A stretch of DNA of 64,000 nt from Chaenocephalus aceratus (Eukaryota > Chordata > Actinopteri > Perciformes > Channichthyidae). Where the stretch lies: positions 49,116 to 113,115 of the forward strand of contig JAMFTG010000729.1 of the NCBI GenBank assembly GCA_023974075.1, given 5' to 3'. Shown here one piece after another: positions 21,258-32,641 of the stretch (its first letter is position 1; every line of letters begins with the position of its first letter). The translations under genes and the position numbers were made by a program. The notes under the pieces were generated by a model. The model did no database searches, was not told the DNA's origin, and saw nothing but the letters and a program-made list of their open reading frames with translations.

Positions 21258-21785
21258 CCAACCCAGTCTCACGGAATTTCGTGTTCACCAACACGATTTT
21301 TAATCTATTGATTCGTGTTCACCATCACGATTTGCCCCTTTTTTTCGTGTTGTACAGCACGATTTTAAAAGCAATGTATTTCTACTGGTAACGTGTTTCG
21401 TGCCTGCAGGCTGCAGCACGTCTTTTTCTCCGGTCGGGTCGTGGAAGACCGGAAGCTGTGTGGTTCATAAAAACATGTTCTTACTCAATATCAAGCCACA
21501 GTTATTGCTTTTATTTTAAATCGTATAATTTCGGACTTTTGTTGTCGTCTGTGAGGAAAATAAATGGGGCTCAGAGCCTCAGGATACTGAAATCTGTATT
21601 TTTAAATATTTATTTCCTTCTAATTTGTTATTCTTTTCAAAATAACACACTGTTATTTACTCACCAATAACACACAATTATCCTTGCTTTTATTTATTGG
21701 TTTAATTCCATAATCTCTCGCTTTTTTGGTGTCCGTCAGGAACTGAATTTCAAAATAAAAATAACCGGAAACAGACGTAGGCCTA
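21258..21785 (+). repeat. Left terminal inverted repeat of the 2.99-kb element
   Basis: Reverse-complement match to 23,719-24,247, ending inward at ACGTAGGC. It contains an A/T-rich stretch and GGTCGGGTCGTGGAAGACCGG. Confidence 0.88.
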
Positions 21786-23718
21786 TAAGGGACATTTCGA
21801 ACATCATTGTGATTGTCAACATTTCTGAGTTTAGGATGGCCTAAGACACTACACTACCCATAATCCCCAGCTATTGTTTAGGACTACAGTCCAAAGCGTC
21901 AAACAGCTGTGTGAAATGGAACGAAACCACGCCAGATTATCCAAAACTGGAATTGAACACCCCCCCAGAACTACACATGCTGGCTATTGTGTTTCGCAAA
22001 AAAGGGACGTCTCTACTGAACGTTTTCGTTTTTCCCACAATTAGAAGTTGCCAGTATTAAACACATTGGTGTTATCAAATGTAAAACATATAATTAATAA
22101 ATGGGTGAACATCGCTTGTGTCCATAATGCGCAGCATTAATATATACCCACATGACTGCTCATTGATACTTTGTAATTCTACTCCATGACAATTCAGAGG
22201 TTAACCTGGTATTTTTACTCCACTGCATTTATTTGAGTTACTTTGCAGATTCTGATTAATGATGTGAAATATAAACAACCCTTAACTCAGACTTTAGTTA
22301 CACCTGAGTACAATTCAGGGAAGGTGATTGTCAAGTGCCAACAATCAGGAGAGATATTTGATAGTTGGTGCTTGAGAAGACTAAACATGTATCTGCAATT
22401 GACATGAATGGAAACAAGTAATAAAGTATATTAATTACTCGTTATTCTCTACTAATAGTTAATTAAAGACTGTATATTATGGCTATTTTGCACATCCCTT
22501 TCAAGATTTTCAAAGGTGTATTGACATATCATACACAACTACGGTGTAGTTATGCAATTAATGAAAAACTTGGGTCACAGGTTCCTCAACAGTGCATTAC
22601 AAGACATCTATAAATATGTGTGTACCTCCACCATTAAACATATTCATATTCTGCACATTTCTTATTCTATCTACATACATGAGAGTATAATCCATATGTA
22701 TAATATCAGTTAAAATAAGTGCTTCAACATAGTTAACATTGCAGGAAAGCAATATATTAGACGTTAATTACTTTGTCAGGCTTAATATTTATCTGTAGAT
22801 AGATACCCCCAAAGTTTTTTAAATAAATAAACCTAAATAAAGGTTAATCCGTTTTTCTGTTTTGCACCTCCTCCTATTAATATCTGTGTACATCCTGCAC
22901 TAAACTGTTTTATTGTAGAGATCACTTATAGTATCTTCTTGATTTTTTATATTCTATATTTCTATATTTATACTTTCCCCCTATGAAAGTATGTACTCTT
23001 AATATTTTTTTAATCAAATATAACACATAAAAACAATAATTCAATAACGTGCTTTAACCACTAGGAGGTGCACACAAGGTACACACAGCCATAATAACTT
23101 TGTATTATTAGTGTGTATGTACAACATCTGAAGATGTATAGTTTCATGCATGCTTTCACATCATTTTACAGCATATTGCTATACTATTTCAGACTCAGTA
23201 TTTACATTCTTACATTCAAAGAAAATCAGTAATATCTTTAAAAACTACAGTCCTTTTCTATCAGCTGTGCACCGTTATGGTGTAAATATAACCTATCTAT
23301 GAATTAGATCAAATGTAAAAGTCTGCCGAATTAGTGTTGATACTGCAAGGAGACGTATTGTGTGAAGAGAAATTGAAGATGTTGTTTAATTGTTGATATA
23401 TTTATGATCCACGTCAAGTATTCAGTTTCGGCGGCATTTCTTCCAGTTTTTCCAAAGGTCTTCTCATCAGGGCTCTCTAAATAAAGAACTACGGCAGATC
23501 TGTAATATGTAATGCAGCCGAACCGTGTATTACAATGCCGTTATGTGATGACTTTCAAAGAGAAAAGCAAGAGCACTCGGAATTAAGTATTATTTTATAC
23601 TTTTAAAATGTTTTCCGGATTTCATATAATATAAACACCAACTCCCAGCATGCATTGCGGCTAACACATCCAATCAGCGAGCTTAAAACCATAGCTGAGG
23701 ATATTGGGTAATCGCTGG

Positions 23719-24247
23719 AAATGCCTACGTCTGTTTCCGGTTATATTTATTTTGAAATTCAGTTCCTGACGGATGCCAAAAGCGCCCGAGATTATGGAAT
23801 TAAACCAATAAATAAAAGCAAGGATAATTGTGTGTTATTGGTGAGTAAATAACAGTGTGTTATTTTGAAAAGAATAACAAATTAGAAGGAAAAAAATATT
23901 TAAAAAATACAGATTTCAGTATCCTGAGGCTCTGAGCCCCATTTATTTTCCTCACAGACGGCAACAAAAGTCCGAAATTATACGATTTAAAATAAAAGCA
24001 ATAACTGTGGCTTGATATTGAGTAATAATATGTTTTTATGAACCACACAGCTTCCGGTCTTCCTCGACCCGACCGGAGAAAAAGACGTGCTGCAGCCTGC
24101 AGGCACGAAACACATTACCAGTAGAAATACATTGCTTTTAAAATCGTGCTGTGCAACACGAAAAAAAGGGGCAAATCGTGATGGTGAACACGAATCAATA
24201 GATTAAAAATCGTGTTGGTGAACACGAAATGCCGTGAGACTGGGTTG
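23719..24247 (-). repeat. Right terminal inverted repeat of the 2.99-kb element
   Basis: Inverse of 21,258-21,785 with scattered substitutions. A related single copy of this repeat is at 34,083-34,545. Confidence 0.88.
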
Positions 24248-25020
24248 CTCTGACACACCCTGTACTGGGTGTCCTGTCAGAGTGAGTGACGTCAGGGAGC
24301 CAGCTGTGCGCCTCTCTCCTGCCTCTCGGCACGCGGAGAGCGGCCCTTTTTCCCTCTTGTAGGAGGGATGTTCCTTTTCCTCTGACACACTTTGTACGGA
24401 GTGTCTGGTCAGAGTGAGTGACGTCAGGGATCCAGCTGTGCGCTCTCCTACCTGTCTGACACGCAGAGAGCGGCTGTTCCCCCTCTATGATCGCTGGGCA
24501 AGGTGGGACCTTCGTCTCTACTTCTCACAGCGGCCAGTATGTATTGTTCCCAGCCTTCACCCCGTCGGGAAGATAGGCATGTTTGCTATGTTCCAGGGAC
24601 GGTGATGCGCCATTACGCATGGCACAACAGCCAGGGGGTGTTATTGAGCAGGTGTGTCTGTGCTTCTAGTGCTGGACGGACCCAGTGGGGGGCAGACTAC
24701 ATCATGCTTCGCCCTTAACCCAATAGCGATAGCCTTAGAGGGCGAAGCCATATACGAAATAGAACTGGGGTTACCTACTGTAACCCAGCTTCTATGAGTA
24801 ATGGCGCAGCCCTCTAAGCGCTGGGCCCCACTGGCTCCACGAATAGCTGAAGAAAAGTTATATTGTATGGGAGCAGATTGCGGGGTGGGGCCCACCTAGC
24901 GAGTGGGCGTGGACTACAAGTGTTTCAGTGCTGCGCGGGGGCGCAGAGGGATTACCCAATAGCGATAGCCTTAGAGGGCTGCGCCATTTACTCATAGAGG
25001 CTGGGTTACAGTGGGTAACC
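24248..25020 (+). mobile_element. DIRS-like retrotransposon copy 2, right part
   Basis: It resumes DIRS copy 2 after the insertion. A CTCTGACACAC...TGTCAGAGTGAG fold-back block is present twice (24,248-24,295 and about 24,378-24,425). The internal complementary region follows at about 24,713-24,815, then the right terminal repeat ending at 25,020. The same order is seen in copy 3 (31,400-32,072). Confidence 0.85.
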
Positions 25021-25540
25021 TCATATCTTTCCTGACCTAATGTTAGATCATTTTACCTACCCCAGTTTCACTAAAGGTAAACAGTGCCTTTCTGGTAGCT
25101 CTTTCTCCCTCTCCTTTTGTTCCCAAAATACCAACCACACTCCATTCCCTCTCTGCCTCTAAAACGTTATCCTTTAGTTTTTCTCTTTCAGCTTTATAGA
25201 TGTTCCACATTTTCTTTAACTCCACAGTTCCTACACTTGTCACTGTTACTTTTCCCCATGACATGCAGCGTACTATTCAATGCTGTGTGATTTATTCTGA
25301 GTCTAGCTATCATCATTTCCTCCCTTCTGTTTCTTTCTTTATAAATGCTGGTACCAGCATTTATCTATCACCAGCTTATGTTAGTATTAAATATACAATG
25401 TATTCTGGTAACTATCAAAATAAAGACATTGTACAGTGTTCATAACAGTATTTTTATTTAATAAATTATACTTAATACAATAATATTACAAAAAAGACCT
25501 ACATCTAAATAACTATATCATCTAAAATAGATGCATTTGA
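25020..25540. other. No gene recognised
   Basis: Unique-looking sequence between DIRS copy 2 and the hAT-like remnant. The small frames on both strands lack domains. Confidence 0.45.
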
Positions 25541-25850
25541 TTTAAAAATAACAAATATAATTCAAAATGTAAACAGCAACAAAGAAATTATAAACATTGT
25601 TTTTCTTTTTCTTGTTAATATCCATTATCTTCTCTGTTATGGTCTTTGCCAATCTGGCCAGCATTTCTTGGTCCTCCACGTCTTTCTCGTACAGCCACTG
25701 CTTGAAGCAAACTGAAAATAAGAAACAACAATGTTTTAATAAATCGTATTCAATTATGTGATGATAGAACTGCAAACAGAATAGCTGTAACTTTAACAAA
25801 ATAAATAACTCAGTTACCTCTCATCATTAACCCATGTTTGTATCATTGAG

Positions 25851-26063
25851 TTAACTCCGTGTGTTGCTGCTAGCATACATAACACCTGACGTGGAAACGT
25901 TACTCGTGGATGGAGCTACAGAGCTACTAGAAAGACAGTGGAACCAGGTGCATTCCTCCGTCTGGATGTGGAGCACTTTTGCTAAATGTTTAGACAAATA
26001 GCTCGTGTTACCGCCCTTACATGCTAAATTCTTATTGCACTTTTGGCAACAAGCATTTTCCAC
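25851..26063 (-). pseudogene. BED-type zinc finger fragment (hAT transposase N-terminus)
   Basis: The 70-codon frame begins MENACCQKCNKNLACKGGNT and continues SYLSKHLAKVLHIQ. This gives the C-x2-C...H-x5-H spacing of a BED finger with the K-GGNTS-L--HL signature of hAT transposases and ZBED proteins, so DNA binding is expected. The frame stops shortly after a Ser-rich linker. It is a fragment. Confidence 0.75.
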
Positions 26064-26637
26064 CTCAAGACCAAGCCCCCAGGAAGTGCGCCGGACTCTG
26101 AGGAAAATATTCGTTGTGTCCGTACGGCGGTACTACAATTTCCTTATCAGTCTGTGACGTCGACCGGCCCAGAAATACTTTTTCCCATTGACTAACATTG
26201 GGAAAGAGACGTCTGTAAATCGGTGGATAATTTTTATGAAACTAAATAAACTACCCAGTATGAACTGTATAGCCCTAGAATCATTAAGTCCTTAAAGTTG
26301 TAAAATGCACTAAAAGCCGAATCTAGATTTATTCTCTCTCTCCATTCTTTCTAGTGAGCCAAGAGTGTGTGCTCGGGGGGCGGGGCTTAAGGGGTGCATG
26401 CTCTGTGAGCGCACAAACGGGTTCTTCTGCTCTGACAGCTAGGCATGATGGTAATCTGTGACGTTTCGCTCTCTCAAAAGTTGGGCCATTTTGACTTCAT
26501 GCGCTAATGAGCAGCTCTCATAGGAAAGAACGAGGCCCCTCCTCCGACGCTGTATCCAGTTCTTATTATACATCCATGCTCAAGACGGGTAACATAACTA
26601 CCCTCGGGGCGCTTAGTTCTCTCCGCCATGTGTTTGT

Positions 26638-26707
26638 GTGCGCACGCGTGTGTGTGTGCACGTGTGTGTGTGTGCGCGCGCGTGTGTGTGTGTGTGTGTG
26701 TGTGTGT
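26638..26707 (+). repeat. GT/CG-rich microsatellite
   Basis: Alternating GT with CG interruptions, inside the hAT-like remnant. Alternating purine-pyrimidine sequence of this kind can adopt Z-DNA. Confidence 0.95.
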
Positions 26708-27665
26708 AAACTGCCCCACCCCCTCGCACACCGACAGGGGAGAAAGATCTCTCGTCTGGATTGGAAAGATCGAAAATAAATCATAGACGCACTTTGTAGT
26801 CTTATTGCATATTAGAAACGGAGTTGGCGACAGTAAGACTGCGATATAATGTTTATGTAGATATAATACATATGACATCTATTTTTTAAATGTCTCCAGT
26901 ACCGATAAAAAGATCGATAACGTTGGACGTTAACGGTACCACAGCCTTTAATAATTCAGCCCCGGGGCCCCGTTCAATACCAGGGCTCGGTACCCATCCC
27001 TAGTTTTAATTATTACATCATCAATATTACATTTCAAATAACCAAGTACTTGGTATCTCACAAAGCGCAAGTGGCTAATGCTGCTAAGAACATACCTGGT
27101 GATGGTGATGGTGATGATGGTGGCTCTTCGCTGCAGGATCTGGTCGATGTCCTCCTAGCAGAAGCGATTGCCTTCGTCGTTCTCGTCCATGATGGCGGCG
27201 TAGGCTCCTTTCCTCAGCAGGTCCTCGATCTCCTTCTTGGAGAACTGCTGGACCGGCTAAAGGCGACGCAGAGTGACATTTGTGGATTTAGAAAACTCTT
27301 TTTGAAAATAAACTAAGCGTACTGCAACAGCGACTGACCCAAACATGACTTGGCATCTAGAAATATGACAGATTTTCTTTTTCTCACCCCGTTGTTGTTC
27401 CCACTCACGCTCTGCAGGACGGCACGGTCCAGCCCGAGCTTCAGACTAGCTTTATCCAGCATTTCCCTCTCATAGTTTCTAGTGATCAGACGGTACACCT
27501 CCACCGCCTTCGACTGGCCAAAACGATGACACCGAGCTTGAGCCTGAAATAAAAAATTAAAAGAGGGGTCAAAAGAGCATCATGTGCAGCTGCTGTTCAA
27601 CGTTTTTAAGCATTAAATGGGGAAATAATATACACTTAAAGAACCGAGGGAATAAACGGAAAGAC

Positions 27666-27692
27666 TGTTGTTGTTGTTGTTGTTGTTGTTGT
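27666..27692 (+). repeat. (TTG)n microsatellite
   Basis: TTG triplets in the intron between blocks A and B of the CHD-like pseudogene. Confidence 0.95.
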
Positions 27693-27727
27693 AGCCCTAT
27701 TGAACTATCTTTAGGACGGACAGAGCA

Positions 27728-27728
27728 G

Positions 27729-27756
<28 letters not shown>
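27728..27756 (+). repeat. (TA)n microsatellite
   Basis: Uninterrupted TA run directly beside the donor site of CHD-like block A. Confidence 0.95.
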
Positions 27757-27759
<3 letters not shown>

Positions 27760-28384
27760 ACCTGCAGGTCATTTTGAGGGTTCCAGTCAGAGTGAAATAT
27801 CACACAGGCGTCCGCAGCAGTGAGGTTCACAAGTTCTTGATCAGGTGTTTGATGTGGGCGGGCATGATCCTTTCTGCAGCGATGAATAAACAAAGAAGAC
27901 ATTATTAATAATAGTAATGATGGTAACAACAATAATATTAGTATAACTATACTATATATAGCACTTACACAATAATTGCAAAGTGATTCTCACAACAAAA
28001 ACAAAGAACAAAACAATATCAACAATACAAAAACTAATGATTATAGGAATGTTAAGATACAAATAAATGATAAACATCCTAAGAGGCCGACTACAAAAGC
28101 TAGACTCAATGGCTCTTGATGACATCAATGAGCAGTCCCAACACATGCTGCTGTATCAAAATAAATAGGTCCAGATTTCTTCTATTTAGTGTTGGTTGAT
28201 TTGTTGTATTGATTGCTGATGGATGTTAAGATATGTTTTACAATTATAACAAAAAGATTATTGTAATTGGAATCAAAAAGTTTACAAATCGTAGTTTTAA
28301 TAAAATGACTAGCAATATAGGATTTATTCAACAGCGGTAAAGCATTAAGTTGCTAAATTAACGTACACTGAACTGTAAAACTTA

Positions 28385-28945
28385 CCACTATTTAGGAAAG
28401 GACCTGATCAGAAGGATTGACTAGTAAGACAGCAAAGAGGTGGAGGAGGTCTCTGTACAACCATTGGTAGATGTTACACCTGAAAGAAAGATAAGGAAAT
28501 AAGACAACACAGGAGGACAAACATCTTCTTAAGTAAAAGACAAAATCATGTCAAGCTTTACATCTTTCAGTCTTTACAATGCACTGTTGGAAATTACATT
28601 CCAAAGGCTAAATTCAAACTCAACACCATAAATAACTGGGTACCAAAGTGCTTTACAGTACCTGATAGAACACGTTCCACACGGTGCAGCAACCATCCGG
28701 CTGGGCCTTTTGCTGCATATCATCTCCTCTCTCTCCACTGTTTCCAGTAGATCTCTACTGCCTCTGTCCAATAAAACTGAAATGCCCCAAAACAATCATA
28801 TTTAAAAAGTTAAAAACAATAACTTGCTTTTGGCATTCAAATGGATTAGAATCTCACCTTTTTCCTGGATGTCAGGAAGGTCAGGAAGGCATTCCCTTCA
28901 AGTCCGCAACCAGTCATAGGAGTTCAAATGCTGGCGTCTCTGCTG
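28385..28945 (-). other. Unidentified exon-like blocks on the minus strand
   Basis: Blocks bounded by plausible splice sites are visible. One at about 28,663-28,777 is preceded by TTTCAG and followed by GTACTG, and reads LLDRGSRDLLETVEREEMIC. Others lie near 28,385-28,480 and 28,858-28,940. I do not recognise the protein and the frames do not join cleanly. It could be a decayed host or transposon gene. Confidence 0.3.
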
Positions 28946-28954
28946 CCAGTATTT

Positions 28955-29110
28955 TACTGTTAATTGAAAAAATACAGCAGTATACTGTATTTTATTTTTA
29001 CAGTAAGAGGCTGTAAAGTCATTTCACAGTATGAGTACTGTGGTATTACGGTGAAGTGCAGGCGTCTGTGAAGAGACTGCCGGCACTTTACTGTTATTTG
29101 ACAGGAAAAT
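28955..29110. repeat. TACTGTA-rich inverted repeat (teleost MITE-like)
   Basis: Alternating ACTGTTAATTG, ACAGCAGTATACTGTATTTT, TTTACAGTAAGAGG and TTACTGTTATTTGACAG strings form imperfect inverted repeats, typical of a common short fish DNA repeat. Confidence 0.55.
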
Positions 29111-29689
29111 GTGTTACAGTGGACATAATGAGAGCCTGTGTGAAATGCAGCGTCTGGAGGGCTCTGGCGTGGCTCGTCACCATGACAACCACAGCACATC
29201 CAGAGCAGGTTGGCGCGCTGAGTGGCGGCGCGTGTGTTCAATGGACAGATGGAAGATAATATGCAGCAAGGCTCCCCGGTTAAGCCGGCTGCCAATAGCC
29301 TATTGGTTACTTGGCAGCACGGCTCGCTGCCTAAGCCGGCTGGGTTTTTTAACTTATCGGTTAATAAAACAGCAGGGCGTACTATTCAATCCGTCTACCT
29401 TTACATTTTTTGGGTTTAGGCAGCACGGATTTTTTCTCTGTCTCAGACGTACCTCCTACCCACGGTCGTAATAAGCCCACGGAGGGCCATTATTACGCCT
29501 CGTGTGGACAGCACTGCACACACCTCCGCTCATCCCTTAGTGATGTTGAGCGTGAACGCGCGGTTTACGAGTCTTCTCCTAAACGGCAACATATTGAGAG
29601 CCTGTGTGAAATGCAGCGTGTGGAGGGCTATGGCGTGGTTTGCCACCAACCACAGCACATCCAGAGAATGTACACCTGGCCACCACATT

Positions 29690-29905
29690 CCTGGCTCCAC
29701 GCACTTTTTCAAAGTGGGTGGAGACGGTTGGAGCAGCTACTCAGAATGGGGATGAGAGTGTTATTTTACCTGGACGACCGGCTGTGGCTGGCTCGCTCCA
29801 GGAAGGGAGGAAGCGGCTTACAGACGATACAGTTCGTATCTCATCTGTCAAACCTGGGTGTCATTATCAACTGGAAGAAGAGCTGTCCTCGTCCCTCCTA
29901 GGTTA
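29690..29905 (+). pseudogene. DIRS copy 3 reverse transcriptase motif C fragment
   Basis: The frame from 29,690 reads WLHALFQSGWRRLEQLLRMG, then MRVLFYLDDRLWLARS and VSHLSNLGVIINWKKSC. The catalytic YLDD is intact, but motif A and everything before it are deleted. Confidence 0.8.
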
Positions 29906-30239
29906 TCTTTTTAACTGGGAGTGGAATTGAACTCAGCCCGCATGAGAGCGCGTCTCTCACAGCGGAGAGGGGAGAAAGTGACAGCTCTCCTCCGGCGCGT
30001 CACACCCCGCGGGGAGGTGACAGCCCTCTCCGTGATGCAGCTGTTAGACATGATATCAGCTGGTCACGTGGTGATTCCCCTGGGTCATCCTTCGTAGTGA
30101 GGAGACTCCAGGTGGTCTATTCGCCTGTGCATCGACCCCGTGCGTCAGAGGAGACGCATGGTGCACATTCCTACTTCCGTGGTTTTGGATTTGACCCACT
30201 GGAAAAATCTCCACGTCAGTGGGGGTGCCCCTGAGCAGA

Positions 30240-30510
30240 GTGACGTCACACACCGCAGTGTTCACAGACGCATCTCTCGCAGGCTGAGGAACGTGCATGT
30301 CGCAGGCAGTGGGGGGACAGTGGCCGGGTCACATGTCTCTCCATATAAACGTGCTGGAATTACTCTCCGTATGGAAAGTGCTCCAGCACTTCGTCGCGTT
30401 GCTGTACAATCAACATATGTTGATTCAAACAGACAACAAAGCAGCGGCGGCCTACATAAATCGCCAGGGAGGTGTTCGATCAGCGCAGCTGCTGAACACA
30501 CATCCTACAC
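30240..30510 (+). pseudogene. DIRS copy 3 RNase H
   Basis: From 30,297 the frame reads MSQAVGGQWPGHMSLHINVL, ELLSVWKVLQHFVALLYNQH and LIQTDNKAAAAYINRQGG. These hold the conserved Glu (LELL) and the TDN of RNase H. The first Asp segment (expected just upstream, about 30,260) is damaged by a frameshift. Confidence 0.75.
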
Positions 30511-30959
30511 AGCCAAATGGACAGCGTTCCGTGTGGTGTGCAGGGAAAAGCCTGGACCCCGTTGGCCCCCCTGCCTCGTGCTGTCGTTCCTGTTGCTGGA
30601 CAGGAATTGGCTTATAGCACGGTAAAAACATATGCTGCTGACATTTCATCTTGCCACGTAGGTTTGGGGTCAGCACGGTGTTTAGTCACCCGCTGACAAA
30701 ACGTTTTATACGGGGAGCACAGAGACTCAGACATGTGTCACGCGCTTTGGCGCCTCAATGGGTTTAGTGTTACGCGCACTGAGTAAAGCTCCATTTGAAC
30801 CTTTAGATCAGGTTCCCCTAAAGTTCTTGTCAGCCAAAGTAGCGCTGCTCTTGGCTCTGACATCAGCTAAAGGGTGAGTGATGTGTCTGCTCTCTCTGTG
30901 GCTCTGTCATGTCTCCAGATCCAAGGAGATGGCAGCTCAGCTGTTTTGCGCCCTCACCC

Positions 30960-31674
30960 GGCTTTTATGCCAAAGGTGATCACAAGCTCTTTTAGATCGA
31001 GAGTGATAACCTTGGAGGGTTTCTTTCCTCCTCCTCACACATCAGAGGAGGAAGCCACATCTCATCTCCTCCGTCCCGTGCGCACGCTGTAATGCTATAT
31101 TGCACGCACGGCTGCTTTACGCAGCTCGTCTGTTTGTGCATTACAGAGAGCGCTCAATAGGGCAGCCTCTGACGGCACAGCGCCTGTCACACGGGCTGTG
31201 TGAGGCTGTGTCACAGGCGTATATCTCCTCTGGGGTGGATCCCCCGGAGAACATCAAAGCGCACAGCACCAGGGGAATTTCCTCCTCCACGGCGTTGCAC
31301 GGAGGAATGACAGTGGAAGACATTTGCACTGCTGCATCTTGGTCTTCCCCCTGTTCTTTTATTCGTTTTTATTTTGAGGGATGTCTCCCATTCCTCTCTG
31401 ACACACTCCGTACTGAGTGTCCTGTCAGAGTGAGTAATGTCGGGGACTCAACTGCGTGCCCTCTCTCCTGCCTGTCGGCACTTAGAGAGCTGCCCTTTTC
31501 CCCCTCTTTGATCGTAAGTGGGACTTTGGTCTCTACTTTTTATAAACGACAGGTAGCCTATTTAGCCTACCTTCGTTCCCTGATGGGGAAATATTCATTT
31601 TTAAATGCTATATTCCCTGGGAATGTGATGCTCCATTTACGCATGGCGAAATGGACATGGGTTATTAATTGAGT
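30960..31674 (+). pseudogene. DIRS copy 3 tyrosine recombinase, largely preserved C-terminal half
   Basis: It begins near 30,966 with MPKVITSSFRSRVITLEGFF. A stop at 31,090 (TAA) interrupts it. The frame 31,100-31,672 then runs open through HYRERSIGQPLTAQRLSHGL, KAHSTRGISSSTALHGGMTV, EDICTAASWSSPCSFIRFYF and on to a stop just before the internal complementary region. The H-x-x-R box (HSTR) and a Tyr in FIRFYF at the expected nucleophile position are both present. An upstream catalytic Arg cannot be assigned with certainty by eye. Confidence 0.8.
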
Positions 31675-31737
31675 AGGTGTGTTTTTGTGCTTCTGGTAAC
31701 GGGCGGACCAGCGGGGCGTGGACTACATCCTGCTTCG

Positions 31738-31850
31738 CCCTTAACCCAATAGCGACAGCCTTAGAGGGCGAAGCCTTATACGAAATATCACTGGGTTACG
31801 TAATGTAACCCAGCTTCTATGAGTATAGGCGCAGCCCTCTAAGGTTCGGG
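31738..31850. repeat. Internal complementary region of DIRS copy 3
   Basis: TAACCCAATAGCGACAGCCT, then TATACGAAATA, joins complements of both element ends, as in copies 1 (7891-8000) and 2 (about 24,713-24,815). Confidence 0.8.
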
Positions 31851-32074
31851 CCCCACTGACTCCGCGAATAGCTGAAGAAAAGCTGTTTGTGTGGGAGCAG
31901 ATTGTAGGGACTACTTCCTATCTATACGGAAGTGAGTCCGTAGGTGGAGCCCATAGGTGGGTGTGGATTAAGTCTGTCAGTGCTGCACACGTGCAGAGGG
32001 ATTACCCAATAGCGATAGCCTTAGAGGGCGGCGACTATACTCATAGAAGCTGGGTTACAGTACGTAACCCCAGA

Positions 32075-32590
32075 TTTCAATAATGAATCGCTAGCAGCTT
32101 ATATATCAATGATGCTGGGTAACTAACAAGCAGGATTTAGATTGATTATGTGTTTTTATTGTTATTTTGGTTTTTATCTGCTGAACCTGACCGTGTCAGC
32201 CATCCTTACTCGGCTTTTTCTGTATGATATGACTTAACTGCTAGCACTAGTAGAAATGAGGTGGCGTTTGTGATAAATATTTCATTTAATATTTCATTGA
32301 ATTTTGGGATATACTAACATTTCGTTATGTGACATGTTGACTGTACTTAGTTTTTTTTTGTACTGTTCCGTGTTAACTCATCTGTACTGTACAACTAGCC
32401 TAGCGTTACTTTTTAATGCTTGATGGCATGCTAGGATAGATTCCTTTGTATTGTAATATACACACTAGTTTAATTATTGTTCTTCAAAGGTATTATTCAG
32501 TCTTAAAAAAATAATAGCCTACTGAATAGGCTACTCTAGCAGTGAATGAAGGATGAGCCTAAAACATGCTCATGCATCCAAAATGTTTAT
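32075..32590. other. No gene recognised
   Basis: AT-rich sequence between DIRS copy 3 and the Ser/Gln-rich frame. Nothing recognisable. Confidence 0.5.
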
Positions 32591-32641
32591 TTTTAACAAA
32601 ATAAACACTTTTTTAAAAAAGCACTTTTTTTTAATTCAGCC

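Larger units (their letters stand above)
21258..24247. mobile_element. 2.99-kb long-inverted-repeat element, copy I
   Basis: The ends CCAACCCAGTCTCACGG and CCGTGAGACTGGGTTG are inverted copies, and similarity continues for about 530 bp (21,258-21,785 against 23,719-24,247). A flanking CTCTGA at 21,252-21,257 and 24,248-24,253 looks like a 6-bp target duplication. It splits DIRS copy 2 between the recombinase region and the right end. The interior (21,786-23,718) contains no transposase I can recognise. The last bases of the inverted repeats contain small palindromes (CGTGTTCACCAACACG). Family unknown; a second, interrupted copy lies at 34,083-46,480. Confidence 0.88.
25545..27002 (-). mobile_element. 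hAT-like transposon remnant with BED zinc finger
   Basis: Read on the minus strand, the end at about 27,002 starts with TAGGGATGGGTACCGAGCCC, a terminal motif common to fish hAT copies. Downstream come a CG/GT microsatellite and a BED zinc finger (25,851-26,063). A spliced-looking exon at about 25,560-25,709 (acceptor TTATTTTCAG) encodes CFKQWLYEKDVEDQEMLARL. The DDE/dimerisation core of a hAT transposase is missing. The block 25,800-26,060 is closely similar to 43,410-43,640. Confidence 0.65.
27096..27827 (-). pseudogene. CHD6/7/8/9-like helicase pseudogene, three exons with introns
   Basis: Three exon-like blocks lie in order on the minus strand. Block A (27,762-27,827) reads [20 protein letters not shown], then LQ, ending at a GT donor. 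Block B (27,388-27,543, 52 codons) is framed by AG and GT and reads [20 protein letters not shown] followed by [15 protein letters not shown]. Block C (27,096-27,256) reads [20 protein letters not shown] and then [10 protein letters not shown], a stop, and EDIDQILQRR. These match the end of the SNF2 helicase motor (motifs V and VI) and the segment after it in CHD subfamily III chromatin remodellers. The in-frame TAG is at 27,155-27,157, where the family has Glu. The normal RAGGLGIN segment before NLTAAD is replaced by unrelated sequence. Introns are kept, so this is a duplicated genomic fragment and not a processed copy. Confidence 0.85.
29115..32072 (+). mobile_element. DIRS-like retrotransposon copy 3, 5' truncated
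   Basis: It starts abruptly within gag-like sequence, with no left terminal repeat. It then carries the 17-residue repeat units, a reverse transcriptase remnant, RNase H, tyrosine recombinase, an internal complementary region (about 31,738-31,850) and the right terminal repeat. A short segment (GAGAGCCTGTGTGAAATGCA) appears at 29,130 and again at 29,594, marking an internal duplication. This copy has the best-preserved recombinase end of the three. Confidence 0.88.

Noticed and set aside
27050..27316. Plus-strand protein of 88 residues
   Set aside because: It is the antisense shadow of the CHD-like exon, which has splice borders and clear family similarity on the minus strand.
28385..28945. 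More CHD exons upstream of the pseudogene
   Set aside because: The peptides (LLDRGSRDLLETVERE and others) do not match the helicase segments expected there.
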